From Burkholderiales bacterium (GTDB lineage: Bacteria > Pseudomonadota > Gammaproteobacteria > Burkholderiales > Burkholderiaceae_F), in the NCBI GenBank assembly GCA_020248865.1, contig JADCGS010000036.1, positions 1 through 64,000 of the forward strand: a DNA stretch of 64,000 bases, read 5' to 3'. Every line of letters begins with the position of its first letter. The stretch's first letter is position 1. Below, in pieces: positions 44,003 to 52,334 of the stretch. A program made the translations under genes and the position numbers. The notes beneath the pieces are model-generated. The model had not been told where the DNA came from and did not search any database. It saw only the letters and a list, made by a program, of their open reading frames with translations.

Positions 44003-46729
44003 ATGAAGACGCTGCTGCTCGTCGACGGTTCGAGCTACTTATACCGCGCCTTCCACGCCATGCCCGACCTGCGGACCTCGCAGGGCGAGCCCGTCGGGGC
44101 CCTGCGCGGCTACATCAACATGCTGCGTGCGCTGCGCAAGGACCTGGTCTTCGACTACTGCGCCTGCGTCTTCGATGCGCCCGGCCGCACGTTCCGTGAC
44201 GACCTGTACCCGCAGTACAAGGCCAATCGCAGCGCCATGCCCGAGGACCTGGTACGCCAGATCGCGCCCATCCACGATGCCGTGCGCGCGCTGGGTTGGC
44301 CGGTGATCGAGATCGAGGGCATCGAGGCCGATGACGTGATCGGCACGCTGGCCCGCCACGCCCAGTCGCACGGGGTGCGCACGGTGGTCTCCACCGGCGA
44401 CAAGGACCTGGCGCAACTGGTCAACGACCGCGTCACGCTCGTCAATACGATGAGCGGCGAGCGGCTCGACGTGGCCGGCGTCAGCGAGAAGTTCGGCGTG
44501 CCGCCGGAGCTCATCGTCGACTACCTTACGCTGGTGGGCGACAGCGTGGATAACGTGCCCGGCGTGGAAAAGGTCGGGCCGAAGACGGCGGCGCGGCTGC
44601 TGGCGCAGTACGGCTCGCTCGACAACCTGATCGTGCATGCGGATGAGGTCAAGGGCGTGGTGGGCGAAAACCTGCGCAAGGCGCTGCCTTGGCTGCCGAC
44701 CGCCCGCGTCCTGGTGACTGTGCAGACCGACGGCGACGTTTCGGCGCACGTGCCCGACTTCGAGTCGCTGCGCGCGCAGGAACCCGACGGCGAGGCGATG
44801 CGGCAACTGGCCGAGCGCTTCGAGTTCAAGGGTCTGCTGAAGGAGTTCGGCGCCGACGCGGCGGCGCCGGTGCCGGCGCCAGCCGCGGCAGTCGCCATGC
44901 ACGGGTCCGCGCCGCCGCCGGTCGGCCTGCGCTACGAGACCGTTCTCACCGCCGGCCAGCTCGACGCCTGGCTGCACAAGATCAACGTGGCGCCGCTGAC
45001 CGCCGTCGACACCGAGACCACCTCGCTCGACCCGCTGCAGGCGCGGCTGGTGGGCGTTTCGCTGTCGGTCCACGACCACGAGGGCTGCTACATCCCGCTG
45101 GCACACCGCTATCCCGGGGCGCCCGAGCAACTGCCGCTGGACGCGACGCTGCAGCGGCTCAAGCCCTGGCTGGAGAGCGAGCGCCACCACAAGGTCGGCC
45201 AGCACCTGAAGTACGACCAGCATGTGTTCGCCAATCACGGTATCCGGCTGGCCGGCATCGCCCATGACACGCTGCTGCAAAGCTACGTGCTCGAAGCGCA
45301 CCGCAGCCACGACATGGACTCGCTGGCCGAGCGCCATCTGGGTCGCCGGACGCTGACCTATGCCGAGGTCTGCGGCAAGGGCGCCGGGCAGATCGGCTTC
45401 GACCAGGTGGAGCTCGGCCGCGCCACTGACTACGCGGCCGAGGACGCCGAGGTTACCTACGCGCTGCACCGGGCGCTGTGGCCGCGCATCGAGGACAACC
45501 CGCGCCTGCGCCACGTCTACGAGTCGCTCGAGCTGCCGGTGTCCCAGGTGCTGTTCGAGATGGAACGCACCGGGGTGCTGGTCGACCGGGACCGGCTCGT
45601 GGCGCAGAGCGCGGAGCTGGGCCGGCGCATGGCCGAGCTGGAGGCGCGCGCGCACGAACTGGCGGGCCAGCCCTTCAACCTCGGCTCTCCCAAGCAGGTC
45701 GGCGAGATCCTGTTCGGCAAGCTGGAACTACCGGTGGTCAAGAAGACGGCCAGCGGCGCGCCGAGCACCGACGAGGAGGTACTCGACAAGCTGGCGCTCG
45801 ACTACCCGCTGCCCAAGGCGCTGCTCGAGCACCGTGCGCTGTCCAAGCTTAAGAGCACCTATTGCGACAAGCTGCCGGCCAGCATCAATCCGCAAACCGG
45901 CCGCGTGCACACCAGCTACGGTCAGGCGGTGGCGGTGACCGGACGCCTGTCGTCCAGCGAACCGAACCTGCAGAACATCCCGATCCGCACGCCCGAGGGC
46001 CGACGCATCCGCGAGGCGTTCATCGCGCCGCCCGGCAGCCGCATCTTGAGCGCCGACTACTCGCAGATCGAGCTGCGCATCATGGCGCACATCAGCGGCG
46101 ACGAGGGTCTGCTGCAGGCCTTCAATGCCGGCCAGGACGTGCATCGCGCCACCGCGAGCGAAGTGTTCGGCGTGCCGGTGGCCGAAGTGACGCCGGAGCA
46201 GCGGCGCACTGCCAAGGTGATCAACTTCGGGCTGATCTACGGCATGAGCGCCTTCGGGCTCGCCAGCAACCTCGGCATCGAGCGCGACGCGGCCAAGCTG
46301 TACATCGACCGCTATTTCACGCGCTATCCCAAGGTGGCCGACTATATGGAGCGCACCCGGCGCGAGGCCCGGCGGCTGGGCTACGTGGAGACCGTGTTCG
46401 GGCGGCGGCTGTGGCTGCCCGAGATCAACTCACCGAATGGTCCACGTCGCGCCGGCGCCGAGCGCGCCGCCATCAATGCCCCGATGCAGGGCACCGCAGC
46501 CGACCTGATCAAGCTCGCCATGATTGCCGTGCAGGGCTGGCTCAAGCGCGAGCGGTTACAGGCCCGGCTCATCATGCAGGTACATGACGAACTGGTGCTC
46601 GAGGTGCCGGAGGCGGAACTGTCGCCGCTGCGCGCCGAGGTGCCGCGGCTGATGAGCGGCGTGGCGGAACTGAAGGTCGCGCTCTTGGCCGAGGTGGGCG
46701 CAGGCGCCAACTGGGACGAGGCGCACTGA
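44003..46729 (+). CDS. polA: DNA polymerase I
   Basis: 908-residue polymerase for gap filling and primer removal. The 5'-nuclease domain (1 to about 290) starts MKTLLLVDGSSYLYRAFHAM and has the GIEADDVIGTLA metal site and H3TH loop GDSVDNVPGVEKVGPKTA. The 3'-5' exonuclease domain is active by sequence: Asp336 and Glu338 in VDTETTSL. The polymerase domain has motif A DYSQIELRI (Asp685), motif B around RRTAKVINFGLIYG and motif C VHDELVLEVP (His861-Asp862-Glu863). A Pro/Ala linker (about residues 285-305) joins the nuclease to the rest. ATG 44003 matches the family start; the frame is open further upstream without similarity. Confidence 0.98.
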   Translation: MKTLLLVDGSSYLYRAFHAMPDLRTSQGEPVGALRGYINMLRALRKDLVFDYCACVFDAPGRTFRDDLYPQYKANRSAMPEDLVRQIAPIHDAVRALGWPVIEIEGIEADDVIGTLARHAQSHGVRTVVSTGDKDLAQLVNDRVTLVNTMSGERLDVAGVSEKFGVPPELIVDYLTLVGDSVDNVPGVEKVGPKTAARLLAQYGSLDNLIVHADEVKGVVGENLRKALPWLPTARVLVTVQTDGDVSAHVPDFESLRAQEPDGEAMRQLAERFEFKGLLKEFGADAAAPVPAPAAAVAMHGSAPPPVGLRYETVLTAGQLDAWLHKINVAPLTAVDTETTSLDPLQARLVGVSLSVHDHEGCYIPLAHRYPGAPEQLPLDATLQRLKPWLESERHHKVGQHLKYDQHVFANHGIRLAGIAHDTLLQSYVLEAHRSHDMDSLAERHLGRRTLTYAEVCGKGAGQIGFDQVELGRATDYAAEDAEVTYALHRALWPRIEDNPRLRHVYESLELPVSQVLFEMERTGVLVDRDRLVAQSAELGRRMAELEARAHELAGQPFNLGSPKQVGEILFGKLELPVVKKTASGAPSTDEEVLDKLALDYPLPKALLEHRALSKLKSTYCDKLPASINPQTGRVHTSYGQAVAVTGRLSSSEPNLQNIPIRTPEGRRIREAFIAPPGSRILSADYSQIELRIMAHISGDEGLLQAFNAGQDVHRATASEVFGVPVAEVTPEQRRTAKVINFGLIYGMSAFGLASNLGIERDAAKLYIDRYFTRYPKVADYMERTRREARRLGYVETVFGRRLWLPEINSPNGPRRAGAERAAINAPMQGTAADLIKLAMIAVQGWLKRERLQARLIMQVHDELVLEVPEAELSPLRAEVPRLMSGVAELKVALLAEVGAGANWDEAH

Positions 46730-46736
46730 GACTTGC

Positions 46737-46769
46737 CCGGGAGCAGGCGCTGCTGCCGCCCGCTCCCGG
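46737..46769. terminator. Bidirectional hairpin between polA and the small basic gene
   Basis: CCGGGAGC (46737-46744) pairs perfectly with GCTCCCGG (46762-46769), with further GGCG/CGCC pairing inside. It sits 8 bp after the polA stop and just beyond the stop of the convergent gene, the expected place for a shared terminator. It lacks a T-run. Confidence 0.6.
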
Positions 46770-46777
46770 CGAGGACG

Positions 46778-47017
46778 CTATTCGGCCGTCTTCTTGTCGC
46801 TGGTCTTGCGTTTCTTCCAGGCCGCTTTCATCGCCTGGCTGATGGCTTTCTTTTGTGCTGCGGTCAGCGGCTTGCGCTTGCGGCGCGTGCCGGCGGGCGC
46901 CTTGGCGCGGCCGCCCGCTGTGGAGCCCGTGAGGGTGGCCAGGGCGGCCCGCAGTGCGGCAAGCTCGCGCTCGCGCTTGTCGATCTCGATCTGGATGGCT
47001 TTGGAAGCTGCGTTCAT
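46778..47017 (-). CDS. Small basic protein with coiled-coil N-terminus (histone-like)
   Basis: 79-residue protein with two parts. Residues 1-30 are a heptad-patterned helix (IQIEIDKRERELAALRAAL). Residues 36-79 are Lys/Arg/Ala-rich with RRKRKPLTAAQKKAISQAM and AWKKRKT, a pattern found in small nucleic-acid-binding proteins of proteobacteria. No enzyme motif. It may dimerise through the helix and bind DNA or RNA through the tail; that is inference. ATG 47017 is chosen over an upstream in-frame start (47074) because GAAGAG lies just upstream and a perfect dyad precedes it. The reading-frame quality (charge pattern, defined end) supports a real gene. Confidence 0.75.
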   Translation of the reverse strand: MNAASKAIQIEIDKRERELAALRAALATLTGSTAGGRAKAPAGTRRKRKPLTAAQKKAISQAMKAAWKKRKTSDKKTAE

Positions 47018-47024
47018 TTTTCTC

Positions 47025-47039
47025 TTCGTAGAGTACGAA
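47025..47039 (-). promoter_or_regulatory. Perfect dyad TTCGTA-N3-TACGAA before the small basic gene
   Basis: The 15-bp palindrome ends directly at the Shine-Dalgarno GAAGAG of the small basic gene. As DNA it could be an operator. As RNA, the 6-bp stem would pair the first bases of the ribosome site and might tune translation. Confidence 0.5.
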
Positions 47040-47259
47040 ACATCGGGGCAAACCGGCCGGAAGCTTAACGGCAAAGCGCAAAACTAGCTGGACCAAGTGT
47101 GGCCTGGCGGCGAGCCAATTCGAGTTCCGCCGAAGCGGCGGCTCGGCCGTACGGCAAGTCCCGCTGGCGCAGCCCCTAAACTGGACCCGGGCCAGCGCTT
47201 GCGGTCGCTTGCTCCGCGCCCTGATCCGCCCTCGCAACCACCTCCAGGAGGTCCGTCCC

Positions 47260-48150
47260 ATGAACGATGCCGTCCGCGCGGCCGACTATGCCTCGCAGCA
47301 GTTCGACAGCCTGCTGCCACCGCTTGCGCTGACGCGCCGCGGCTTCGTGAAGACCTCGCTGGGGGCTGGCTTTGCTGCCGCCGTGCTGCCCGTATCCGCC
47401 CAGACCACGATCACCACCGACACCCAAGGCTTGACCGCCGGCGAAGTGAAGATACCCACCCGGGACGGCGCCATGGTCGCCTACCGGGCCATGCCTGCCG
47501 GCGCGACCCGGCTCGCGACCATCCTGGTGGTGCAGGAGATCTTCGGCGTGCACGAACACATCAAGGACGTGTGCCGCCGCTTTGCCAAGCTGGGTTTCCT
47601 GGCGATCGCGCCGGAGCTGTTTGCGCGCCAGGGCGATGCCGGCAAAGTGGCTGATGTCCAGACGCTGCTGCGCGAGATCGTGTCCAAGGTGCCCGATGCG
47701 CAGGTCATGGACGATCTGGACGCCACGGCCGCCTGGGCCGCTGCCAATGGCGGCGACGCGGCCAGACTCGGCGTCACCGGCTTCTGTTGGGGCGGCCGCA
47801 TCGTCTGGCTGTACGCCGCCCACAACCCGCGCGTCAGGGCCGGCGTCGCCTGGTATGGCCGCGTCGTCGGCCAAGCCACCGAGAACCAGCCGCGGCACCC
47901 GCTCGACGTCGCCGGCCAAATCCGGCAGCCGGTGCTTGCGCTCTACGGCGGCGCCGACTCCGGCATCCCGAACGAGACAATCGAGCGCATGTTGGCCGCG
48001 CTGAAGGCGGCCGGCAACACGCGCTCGGAACTGGTGCTCTATCCGGACGCGCCGCACGCCTTCCATGCCGACTACCGGCCGAGCTACCGCAAGGAAGCCG
48101 CCGAGGACGGCTTCCGCCGTGCGGTCGAGTGGTTCCGCCGGCACCTGTAG
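47260..48150 (+). CDS. Dienelactone hydrolase family protein, Tat-exported
   Basis: 296-residue alpha/beta hydrolase. The N-terminus is long: about 30 residues before a twin-arginine-type segment ([20 protein letters not shown]), ending in a VSAQ cleavage-like site. The catalytic nucleophile is Cys in [10 protein letters not shown], as in dienelactone hydrolases, with Asp in YGGADSGIP and His in APHAFHADY. Classical enzymes open dienelactones in chlorocatechol degradation, but this exported subclass is of unknown substrate. ATG 47260 is preceded by CAGGAGGT. No aromatic-degradation genes are nearby. Confidence 0.9.
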   Translation: MNDAVRAADYASQQFDSLLPPLALTRRGFVKTSLGAGFAAAVLPVSAQTTITTDTQGLTAGEVKIPTRDGAMVAYRAMPAGATRLATILVVQEIFGVHEHIKDVCRRFAKLGFLAIAPELFARQGDAGKVADVQTLLREIVSKVPDAQVMDDLDATAAWAAANGGDAARLGVTGFCWGGRIVWLYAAHNPRVRAGVAWYGRVVGQATENQPRHPLDVAGQIRQPVLALYGGADSGIPNETIERMLAALKAAGNTRSELVLYPDAPHAFHADYRPSYRKEAAEDGFRRAVEWFRRHL

Positions 48151-48181
48151 GCGCCGGCAAGCGCAGCCGGGGACGGCTGCG

Positions 48182-48206
48182 CTAGACTATTTGCATCTCA
48201 GTTGCA
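48182..48206 (+). promoter_or_regulatory. Upstream region of the ZIP gene with repeated TTGCA
   Basis: CTAGACTAT (possible -10 TAGACT at 48183-48188) is followed by two TTGCA copies 11 bp apart (48191-48195, 48202-48206). This is the only AT-rich patch before the ZIP gene. It may bind a metal regulator, but it does not match a Zur box that I know. Confidence 0.25.
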
Positions 48207-48281
48207 CTTGTGGCCGGTGTGCGGGCGCCCAGCCGGGTACGCTGGCCGCGCCCGTTGACCGCCTGCCGCCTGCACCCCTCC

Positions 48282-49061
48282 ATGACCACGCTGTCGCTGA
48301 TCGTCCTGGCCAACCTGCTGTCCACGCTGGTGTCGATCAGTCTGGCAGCCCTGCTGAGCTTCCGCGCCCTGGCGGGTCTGGTCGACAAGCTGGTGTGTGT
48401 GGCCGCCGGCGTCCTGCTGACGGTGGCGCTGACGCACCTGCTGCCCGAGTCCTTCCACAGTCAGGCCGATCCGTTCGTGCTCGGCTGGGTGCTGCTGGTG
48501 GCGATCCTCGGCCTGTTCCTGCTGGAAAAGTCGGCGCTGATCCATCACACGCACCACCACGAGGGCGATGCCCATCACCACCACCCCGGCCACGATGCCC
48601 GCGAAGCCGGTCGTGGCGGCTGGCCGATCCTGATCGGCGATGCCTTCCACAACTTTGCCGACGGCATGGTCATCGCGGCCGCCTTCCTGCTCGACTGGAA
48701 GGCGGGCGTGCTGGCCACCCTCGCCGTCATGGCACACGAGATCCCGCACGAGGTCGGCGACTTCATGATCCTGCTGAATGCCGGCTTCACGCAGCGCAAG
48801 GCCTTCGTGTTTCAGTTGATCTCGGGCGCCTCGGCCGTGCTGGGCGGCGTGGTGGGCTACTTCGTGCTCGATGCGGCCAGCACGCTGTTGCCCTACGCGC
48901 TGGTGGTGGCGGCCGCCAGCTTCATCTACATCGCCCTCAGTGACCTGCTGCCCGAGATGATGCGGCGCCGTTCGCTGGCGCAGTCCCTGCCCGAAGTCGG
49001 CCTCATCCTGGCCGGCGTGGCGCTGGCGGGGGTGATGATGAGCGCGCTGCACGCGCATTGA
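48282..49061 (+). CDS. ZIP family divalent metal transporter
   Basis: 259-residue membrane protein with about seven to eight helices. The cytoplasmic His-rich loop (HHTHHHEGDAHHHHPGHDA, about residues 86-105) and the metal-site helices GDAFHNFADGM and AHEIPHEVGDF are signatures of the ZIP family (LIV-1/GufA-like), which take up Zn2+, Fe2+ or other divalent ions. ATG 48282 is selected because the hydrophobic N-terminus begins there; no strong ribosome site is seen. Confidence 0.92.
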   Translation: MTTLSLIVLANLLSTLVSISLAALLSFRALAGLVDKLVCVAAGVLLTVALTHLLPESFHSQADPFVLGWVLLVAILGLFLLEKSALIHHTHHHEGDAHHHHPGHDAREAGRGGWPILIGDAFHNFADGMVIAAAFLLDWKAGVLATLAVMAHEIPHEVGDFMILLNAGFTQRKAFVFQLISGASAVLGGVVGYFVLDAASTLLPYALVVAAASFIYIALSDLLPEMMRRRSLAQSLPEVGLILAGVALAGVMMSALHAH

Positions 49062-49135
49062 AGAGCAAGAGGTCGCCGGCGCCGCCGCTGCGCCTTTGCC
49101 GGCGCGGCGGCGTCCTCGACGAATCGATGGCGGGC

Positions 49136-49155
49136 TCAACCGTTGCCGCGGTTGA
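49136..49155. terminator. Hairpin between ZIP and sulfurtransferase genes
   Basis: TCAACCG-TTGCCG-CGGTTGA forms a 7-bp stem in the 210-bp gap between the convergent genes. A second, weaker GC dyad lies about 50 bp before it. The rest of the gap shows nothing. Confidence 0.4.
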
Positions 49156-49271
49156 GGTCACCGCCGGTGCGGGCGGACTGGCGCCCTAGCCTGCACGCGG
49201 TCCGCCTCGGGGATTCGTCCTTCGGGCGGCCCGGTGTGCTGCGCGTACGGCCGCCCGTGGTCCGCGAGGGA

Positions 49272-50120
49272 TCAGGGACCGGTGGCCACCGGACGGGCCG
49301 GGTCACGGATCCACTCGCTCCACGAGCCGGCATAAAGACGAGCACCGACCAGCCCCGCGTGTTCCATGGCCAGTAGGTTGTGCGCAGCGCTGATGCCCGA
49401 TCCGCACATCTGGATCATCTGCGGCGGCGCGCGACCCGCCAGCAGCGCCTCGTACTCGGCGCGCAACTGCGCAGCGGGCTTGAACCGGCCGTTGGGCTCG
49501 TCGAGATTGGACTGCCAGAAGCGGTTACAGGCGCCCGGCACATGACCGGCCACCGGGTCGATCGGCTCGATCCGGCCCTCGAAACGCTCGGCTGCCCGCG
49601 CGTCCACCAGGACCGTGTCGGCGGCGCCGCTGCACGCCAGCACGGTCGGCGTATCCACGGTCTGCGCCAGCGGTGTGCCGGCGCGGAAGGAGCCCGGCAC
49701 GCGGTCGGCGTCCTCGGTGCTCGACCACTGCGTCCTGGCCAGCCAGGCCTGCCAGCCGCCATCGAGCACGGCCACGGCTTCATGGCCCAGCCAGCGCGCC
49801 AGCCACCACAGGCGGCTGGCGAACTGCCCGCCCTGCGCGTCGTAGGCGACGATCTGCGTATCGTTGCCGATGCCCCATTCCTCGAAGATCGCCGCCAGGT
49901 CCTCGCGGCGCGGCAGCGGATGGCGACCTGCCGCAGGCGTCTTTTCCCCGGACAGGTCTTCCTCGATGTGGGCGAACGTGGCGTTCGGAATGTGTCCGGC
50001 CTGGTAGGCCGCGAAGCCGGCGGCGAAGTCCATCAGGTCGTGGCGGCAATCGACCACGCACCACTGGGCATTGAACAGGTTGTCTTCCAGCGCCTCGACG
50101 GTCACGAGCGTGCGGTACAT
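49272..50120 (-). CDS. sseA: 3-mercaptopyruvate / thiosulfate sulfurtransferase
   Basis: 282-residue tandem-rhodanese enzyme. The first, inactive rhodanese domain (about 1-135) has VVDCRHDLMD and GHIPNATFAHIEEDLSG; the second (about 155-280) has the active loop MCGSGISAAHN, whose CG[ST]G[IV] form is that of 3-mercaptopyruvate sulfurtransferases. It moves sulfur from mercaptopyruvate to thiols or cyanide. The DMT permease gene is 46 bp upstream on the same strand. Confidence 0.92.
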   Translation of the reverse strand: MYRTLVTVEALEDNLFNAQWCVVDCRHDLMDFAAGFAAYQAGHIPNATFAHIEEDLSGEKTPAAGRHPLPRREDLAAIFEEWGIGNDTQIVAYDAQGGQFASRLWWLARWLGHEAVAVLDGGWQAWLARTQWSSTEDADRVPGSFRAGTPLAQTVDTPTVLACSGAADTVLVDARAAERFEGRIEPIDPVAGHVPGACNRFWQSNLDEPNGRFKPAAQLRAEYEALLAGRAPPQMIQMCGSGISAAHNLLAMEHAGLVGARLYAGSWSEWIRDPARPVATGP

Positions 50121-50166
50121 GTTGAGTCTCCTCTTGCGGATGCCTTCCGCGCGGTCGGATGGAAGT

Positions 50167-51069
50167 CTATTTCTCGGCCATCGGTTCGATCGGCTCGGCT
50201 GCCGGCCGCGCCGCGCGCGAGGTGATCCAGGTCGCCAGCACGCCGCTGCCGACGATGATGACGATGCCGAGCCAGCCCAGAAGCGGAATGCGGTCGGCGA
50301 ACACGATCACGCCGAGGATCGAGGCGAACACGATCGCCGAGTACTGCAAATTGGCCGTGAGCAGCGTGCGTCCTGCGCCGTAGGCCCGGGTCATCGCCAG
50401 CTGCGCCAGCGTAGCCGTCACGCCGATGGCGACAAGCAGCGCCACGCCGACCGCGCTGTGCGCAGTGAACCCGGTCAGCGTCGACCCCACCAGACCGAGG
50501 ACGGCTCCGGTCAGCGAGAAGTAGAACACCGTGCGCCACTCGGGCTCGCCGAGCCGGCCCAGTTCCTTCACGTGCCAGTAGGCGGCGGCCGACAGGATCC
50601 CCGAGGCCAGCCCTGCGAGGGCTCCCTCCGACTGGTCGGCCGAGAAGCTCGGTTGCAGCACCAGCACCACGCCGACGAAGCCGAACAGCACCGTGAGCGC
50701 AAGCGACCAGCGGACCCGGCGACGGGCCAGCAGCGCGGCGGCGACCACGAAGGCGGCGAGAAACAGCGAGGACGAGTAATTGAGCGTCATCGCGGTGCCC
50801 AGCGGCAGCACCGTGGACGAGAAGAACCAGAGCGACAGCGCCACCGTGCCGACGGTGCTGCGCCGCAGGTGCATGCCGACCACCGGCGTGGCCAGGCTCA
50901 GGCCCCGGCTGCGAACGAAGGCGGCTAACGCCAGGGCGCCGAGCAGGGAACGGTAGAAGACGATCTCGGCGATGCTGTAGCCGCCCCAGGCGGGCAGGGC
51001 AACCAGCTTGACGCATGCGCCCATGACCGCGAACAGCAGCGCGGCCACCAGCATCCAGAGCGATTGCAT
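50167..51069 (-). CDS. EamA/DMT superfamily permease
   Basis: 300-residue inner-membrane protein with ten predicted helices arranged as two EamA repeats (about 1-135 and 145-290). Drug/metabolite transporters of this type export amino acids, nucleotides or other small solutes; the substrate cannot be read from sequence. ATG 51069 begins MQSLWMLVAALLFAVMGAC. It is divergent from xseB (46 bp). Confidence 0.88.
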   Translation of the reverse strand: MQSLWMLVAALLFAVMGACVKLVALPAWGGYSIAEIVFYRSLLGALALAAFVRSRGLSLATPVVGMHLRRSTVGTVALSLWFFSSTVLPLGTAMTLNYSSSLFLAAFVVAAALLARRRVRWSLALTVLFGFVGVVLVLQPSFSADQSEGALAGLASGILSAAAYWHVKELGRLGEPEWRTVFYFSLTGAVLGLVGSTLTGFTAHSAVGVALLVAIGVTATLAQLAMTRAYGAGRTLLTANLQYSAIVFASILGVIVFADRIPLLGWLGIVIIVGSGVLATWITSRAARPAAEPIEPMAEK

Positions 51070-51103
51070 GAAGGCAGTCTATCGGGTCCGCCGCCGCCCG
51101 CCC

Positions 51104-51109
51104 TACAAT
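51104..51109 (+). promoter_or_regulatory. xseB -10 box placed at the start codon
   Basis: TACAAT ends exactly 7 nt before the xseB ATG, there is no Shine-Dalgarno sequence, and transcription would begin at or next to the A of ATG. The -35 region is poor. Confidence 0.5.
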
Positions 51110-51115
51110 AAGCCG

Positions 51116-51367
51116 ATGAGCGATAACGACGCGGTGCCGGTGGCGGATCTGAGCTTCGAGCAGGCACTCCAAGAGCTCGACCAGCTGGTGCGCCAGATGG
51201 AGTCCGGCGAGTTGAGCCTCGACGACTCGATCGCCGCGTATCGACGCGGTGCCGAGCTGTCGCAGCACTGCCAGGGTCGGCTCGCCGCCGCCGAGCAGGA
51301 AATCGCCAAGCTCGACGGCGAGGTACTCAAGCCGCTCGCCCCCGGCGAGCTGCGCGGCAACGCCTGA
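51116..51367 (+). CDS. xseB: Exodeoxyribonuclease VII small subunit
   Basis: 83-residue subunit that stabilises XseA for single-strand DNA degradation. The core LSFEQALQELDQLVRQMESGELSLDDSIAAY is a textbook XseB helix-turn-helix pair, followed by the CQGRLAAAEQEIAKL heptads. XseA is not in the window. It is the first gene of xseB-ispA-dxs, a conserved order in proteobacteria, and ispA starts 11 bp later. Confidence 0.95.
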   Translation: MSDNDAVPVADLSFEQALQELDQLVRQMESGELSLDDSIAAYRRGAELSQHCQGRLAAAEQEIAKLDGEVLKPLAPGELRGNA

Positions 51368-51378
51368 GCAGCGGGACC

Positions 51379-52293
51379 ATGGGCGGCCCGTTCGTTTCCG
51401 AACCGACGCTGGCGCAGTGGATGGCTGCGCGCCTGGCCGCCTTCGAGGTGGCCGCAACCGCGCAACTGCCAGCAGCCGATCGCGCACCGCAGCGGCTGCA
51501 CCAGGCGATGCGCTATGCGGTGCTCGACGGCGGCAAGCGCGTGCGCCCGCTGCTGGTCGATGCCGCGGGCGAGGTCGTCGGCGCCCCCGAGCCGGCGCTG
51601 CGGGCGGCGGCCCTGGCCGTCGAGTACGTGCATGCGTACTCGCTGATCCACGATGACCTGCCGTGCATGGACAACGACGTGCTGCGGCGGGGCAAGCCCA
51701 CCGTGCACATCGCCTTCGACGAGGCTACGGCCATGCTCGCCGGCGATGCGCTGCAGGCCGAGGCCTTCCAGGCCATCGCCGAGGCGCCGATCGAGGCTGG
51801 CACCCGCGCCGCGCTGATGGCGGAGCTCGCCGCGGCCGCCGGCACGCGCGGCATGTGCGGCGGCCAGGCAATCGACCTGGCGGCGGTCGGGTCCAGCATG
51901 AGCCGTGCCGAACTCGAGCAGATGCACGGCATGAAGACCGGCGCGCTGCTGCGGGCAGCCGTGCGGATGGGCGCGCTGGCGGGTGCGGCCGACCCGGCCG
52001 TGCTGGCACCTTTGGACCGCTACGCCCATGCCGTCGGGCTGGCGTTCCAGGTGGTCGACGACGTGCTCGACGTTGAAGCCACCTCGCAAGACCTTGGCAA
52101 GACTGCGGGCAAGGACGCGCAGCAGGGCAAGCCGACCTATGTCTCGATGCTGGGCCTGACCGCTGCCCGGCAATGGGCCGAGCGGCTGCGGCAGGACGCG
52201 CACGGCGCGCTCGATACGCTGCCGGCGGCGGCTGCCGCGCGCACGGTGCGTCTGCGACAATTGGCTGACTTCATCGTGCTGCGAAAGAGCTGA
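51379..52293 (+). CDS. ispA: Farnesyl diphosphate synthase (geranyltranstransferase) IspA
   Basis: 304-residue trans-prenyltransferase that condenses IPP with DMAPP and GPP to farnesyl diphosphate. The first Asp-rich motif is [10 protein letters not shown] (about residues 93-102), and the second is VVDDVLD. The GGKRVRPLL substrate loop and [12 protein letters not shown] are also typical. It supplies precursor for ubiquinone (UbiA, 19952) and for undecaprenyl carriers. Spacing of 11 bp from xseB and 41 bp to dxs indicates one operon. Confidence 0.95.
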   Translation: MGGPFVSEPTLAQWMAARLAAFEVAATAQLPAADRAPQRLHQAMRYAVLDGGKRVRPLLVDAAGEVVGAPEPALRAAALAVEYVHAYSLIHDDLPCMDNDVLRRGKPTVHIAFDEATAMLAGDALQAEAFQAIAEAPIEAGTRAALMAELAAAAGTRGMCGGQAIDLAAVGSSMSRAELEQMHGMKTGALLRAAVRMGALAGAADPAVLAPLDRYAHAVGLAFQVVDDVLDVEATSQDLGKTAGKDAQQGKPTYVSMLGLTAARQWAERLRQDAHGALDTLPAAAAARTVRLRQLADFIVLRKS

Positions 52294-52334
52294 GGCACCG
52301 GCCGCTCGACGGCCGCCGCGCGCAGCCCCAGACC

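Noticed and set aside
48191..48206. Zur or other metal-regulator operator before the ZIP gene
   Set aside because: Two TTGCA repeats 11 bp apart are suggestive but match no operator that I can name; listed only as a weak regulatory region.
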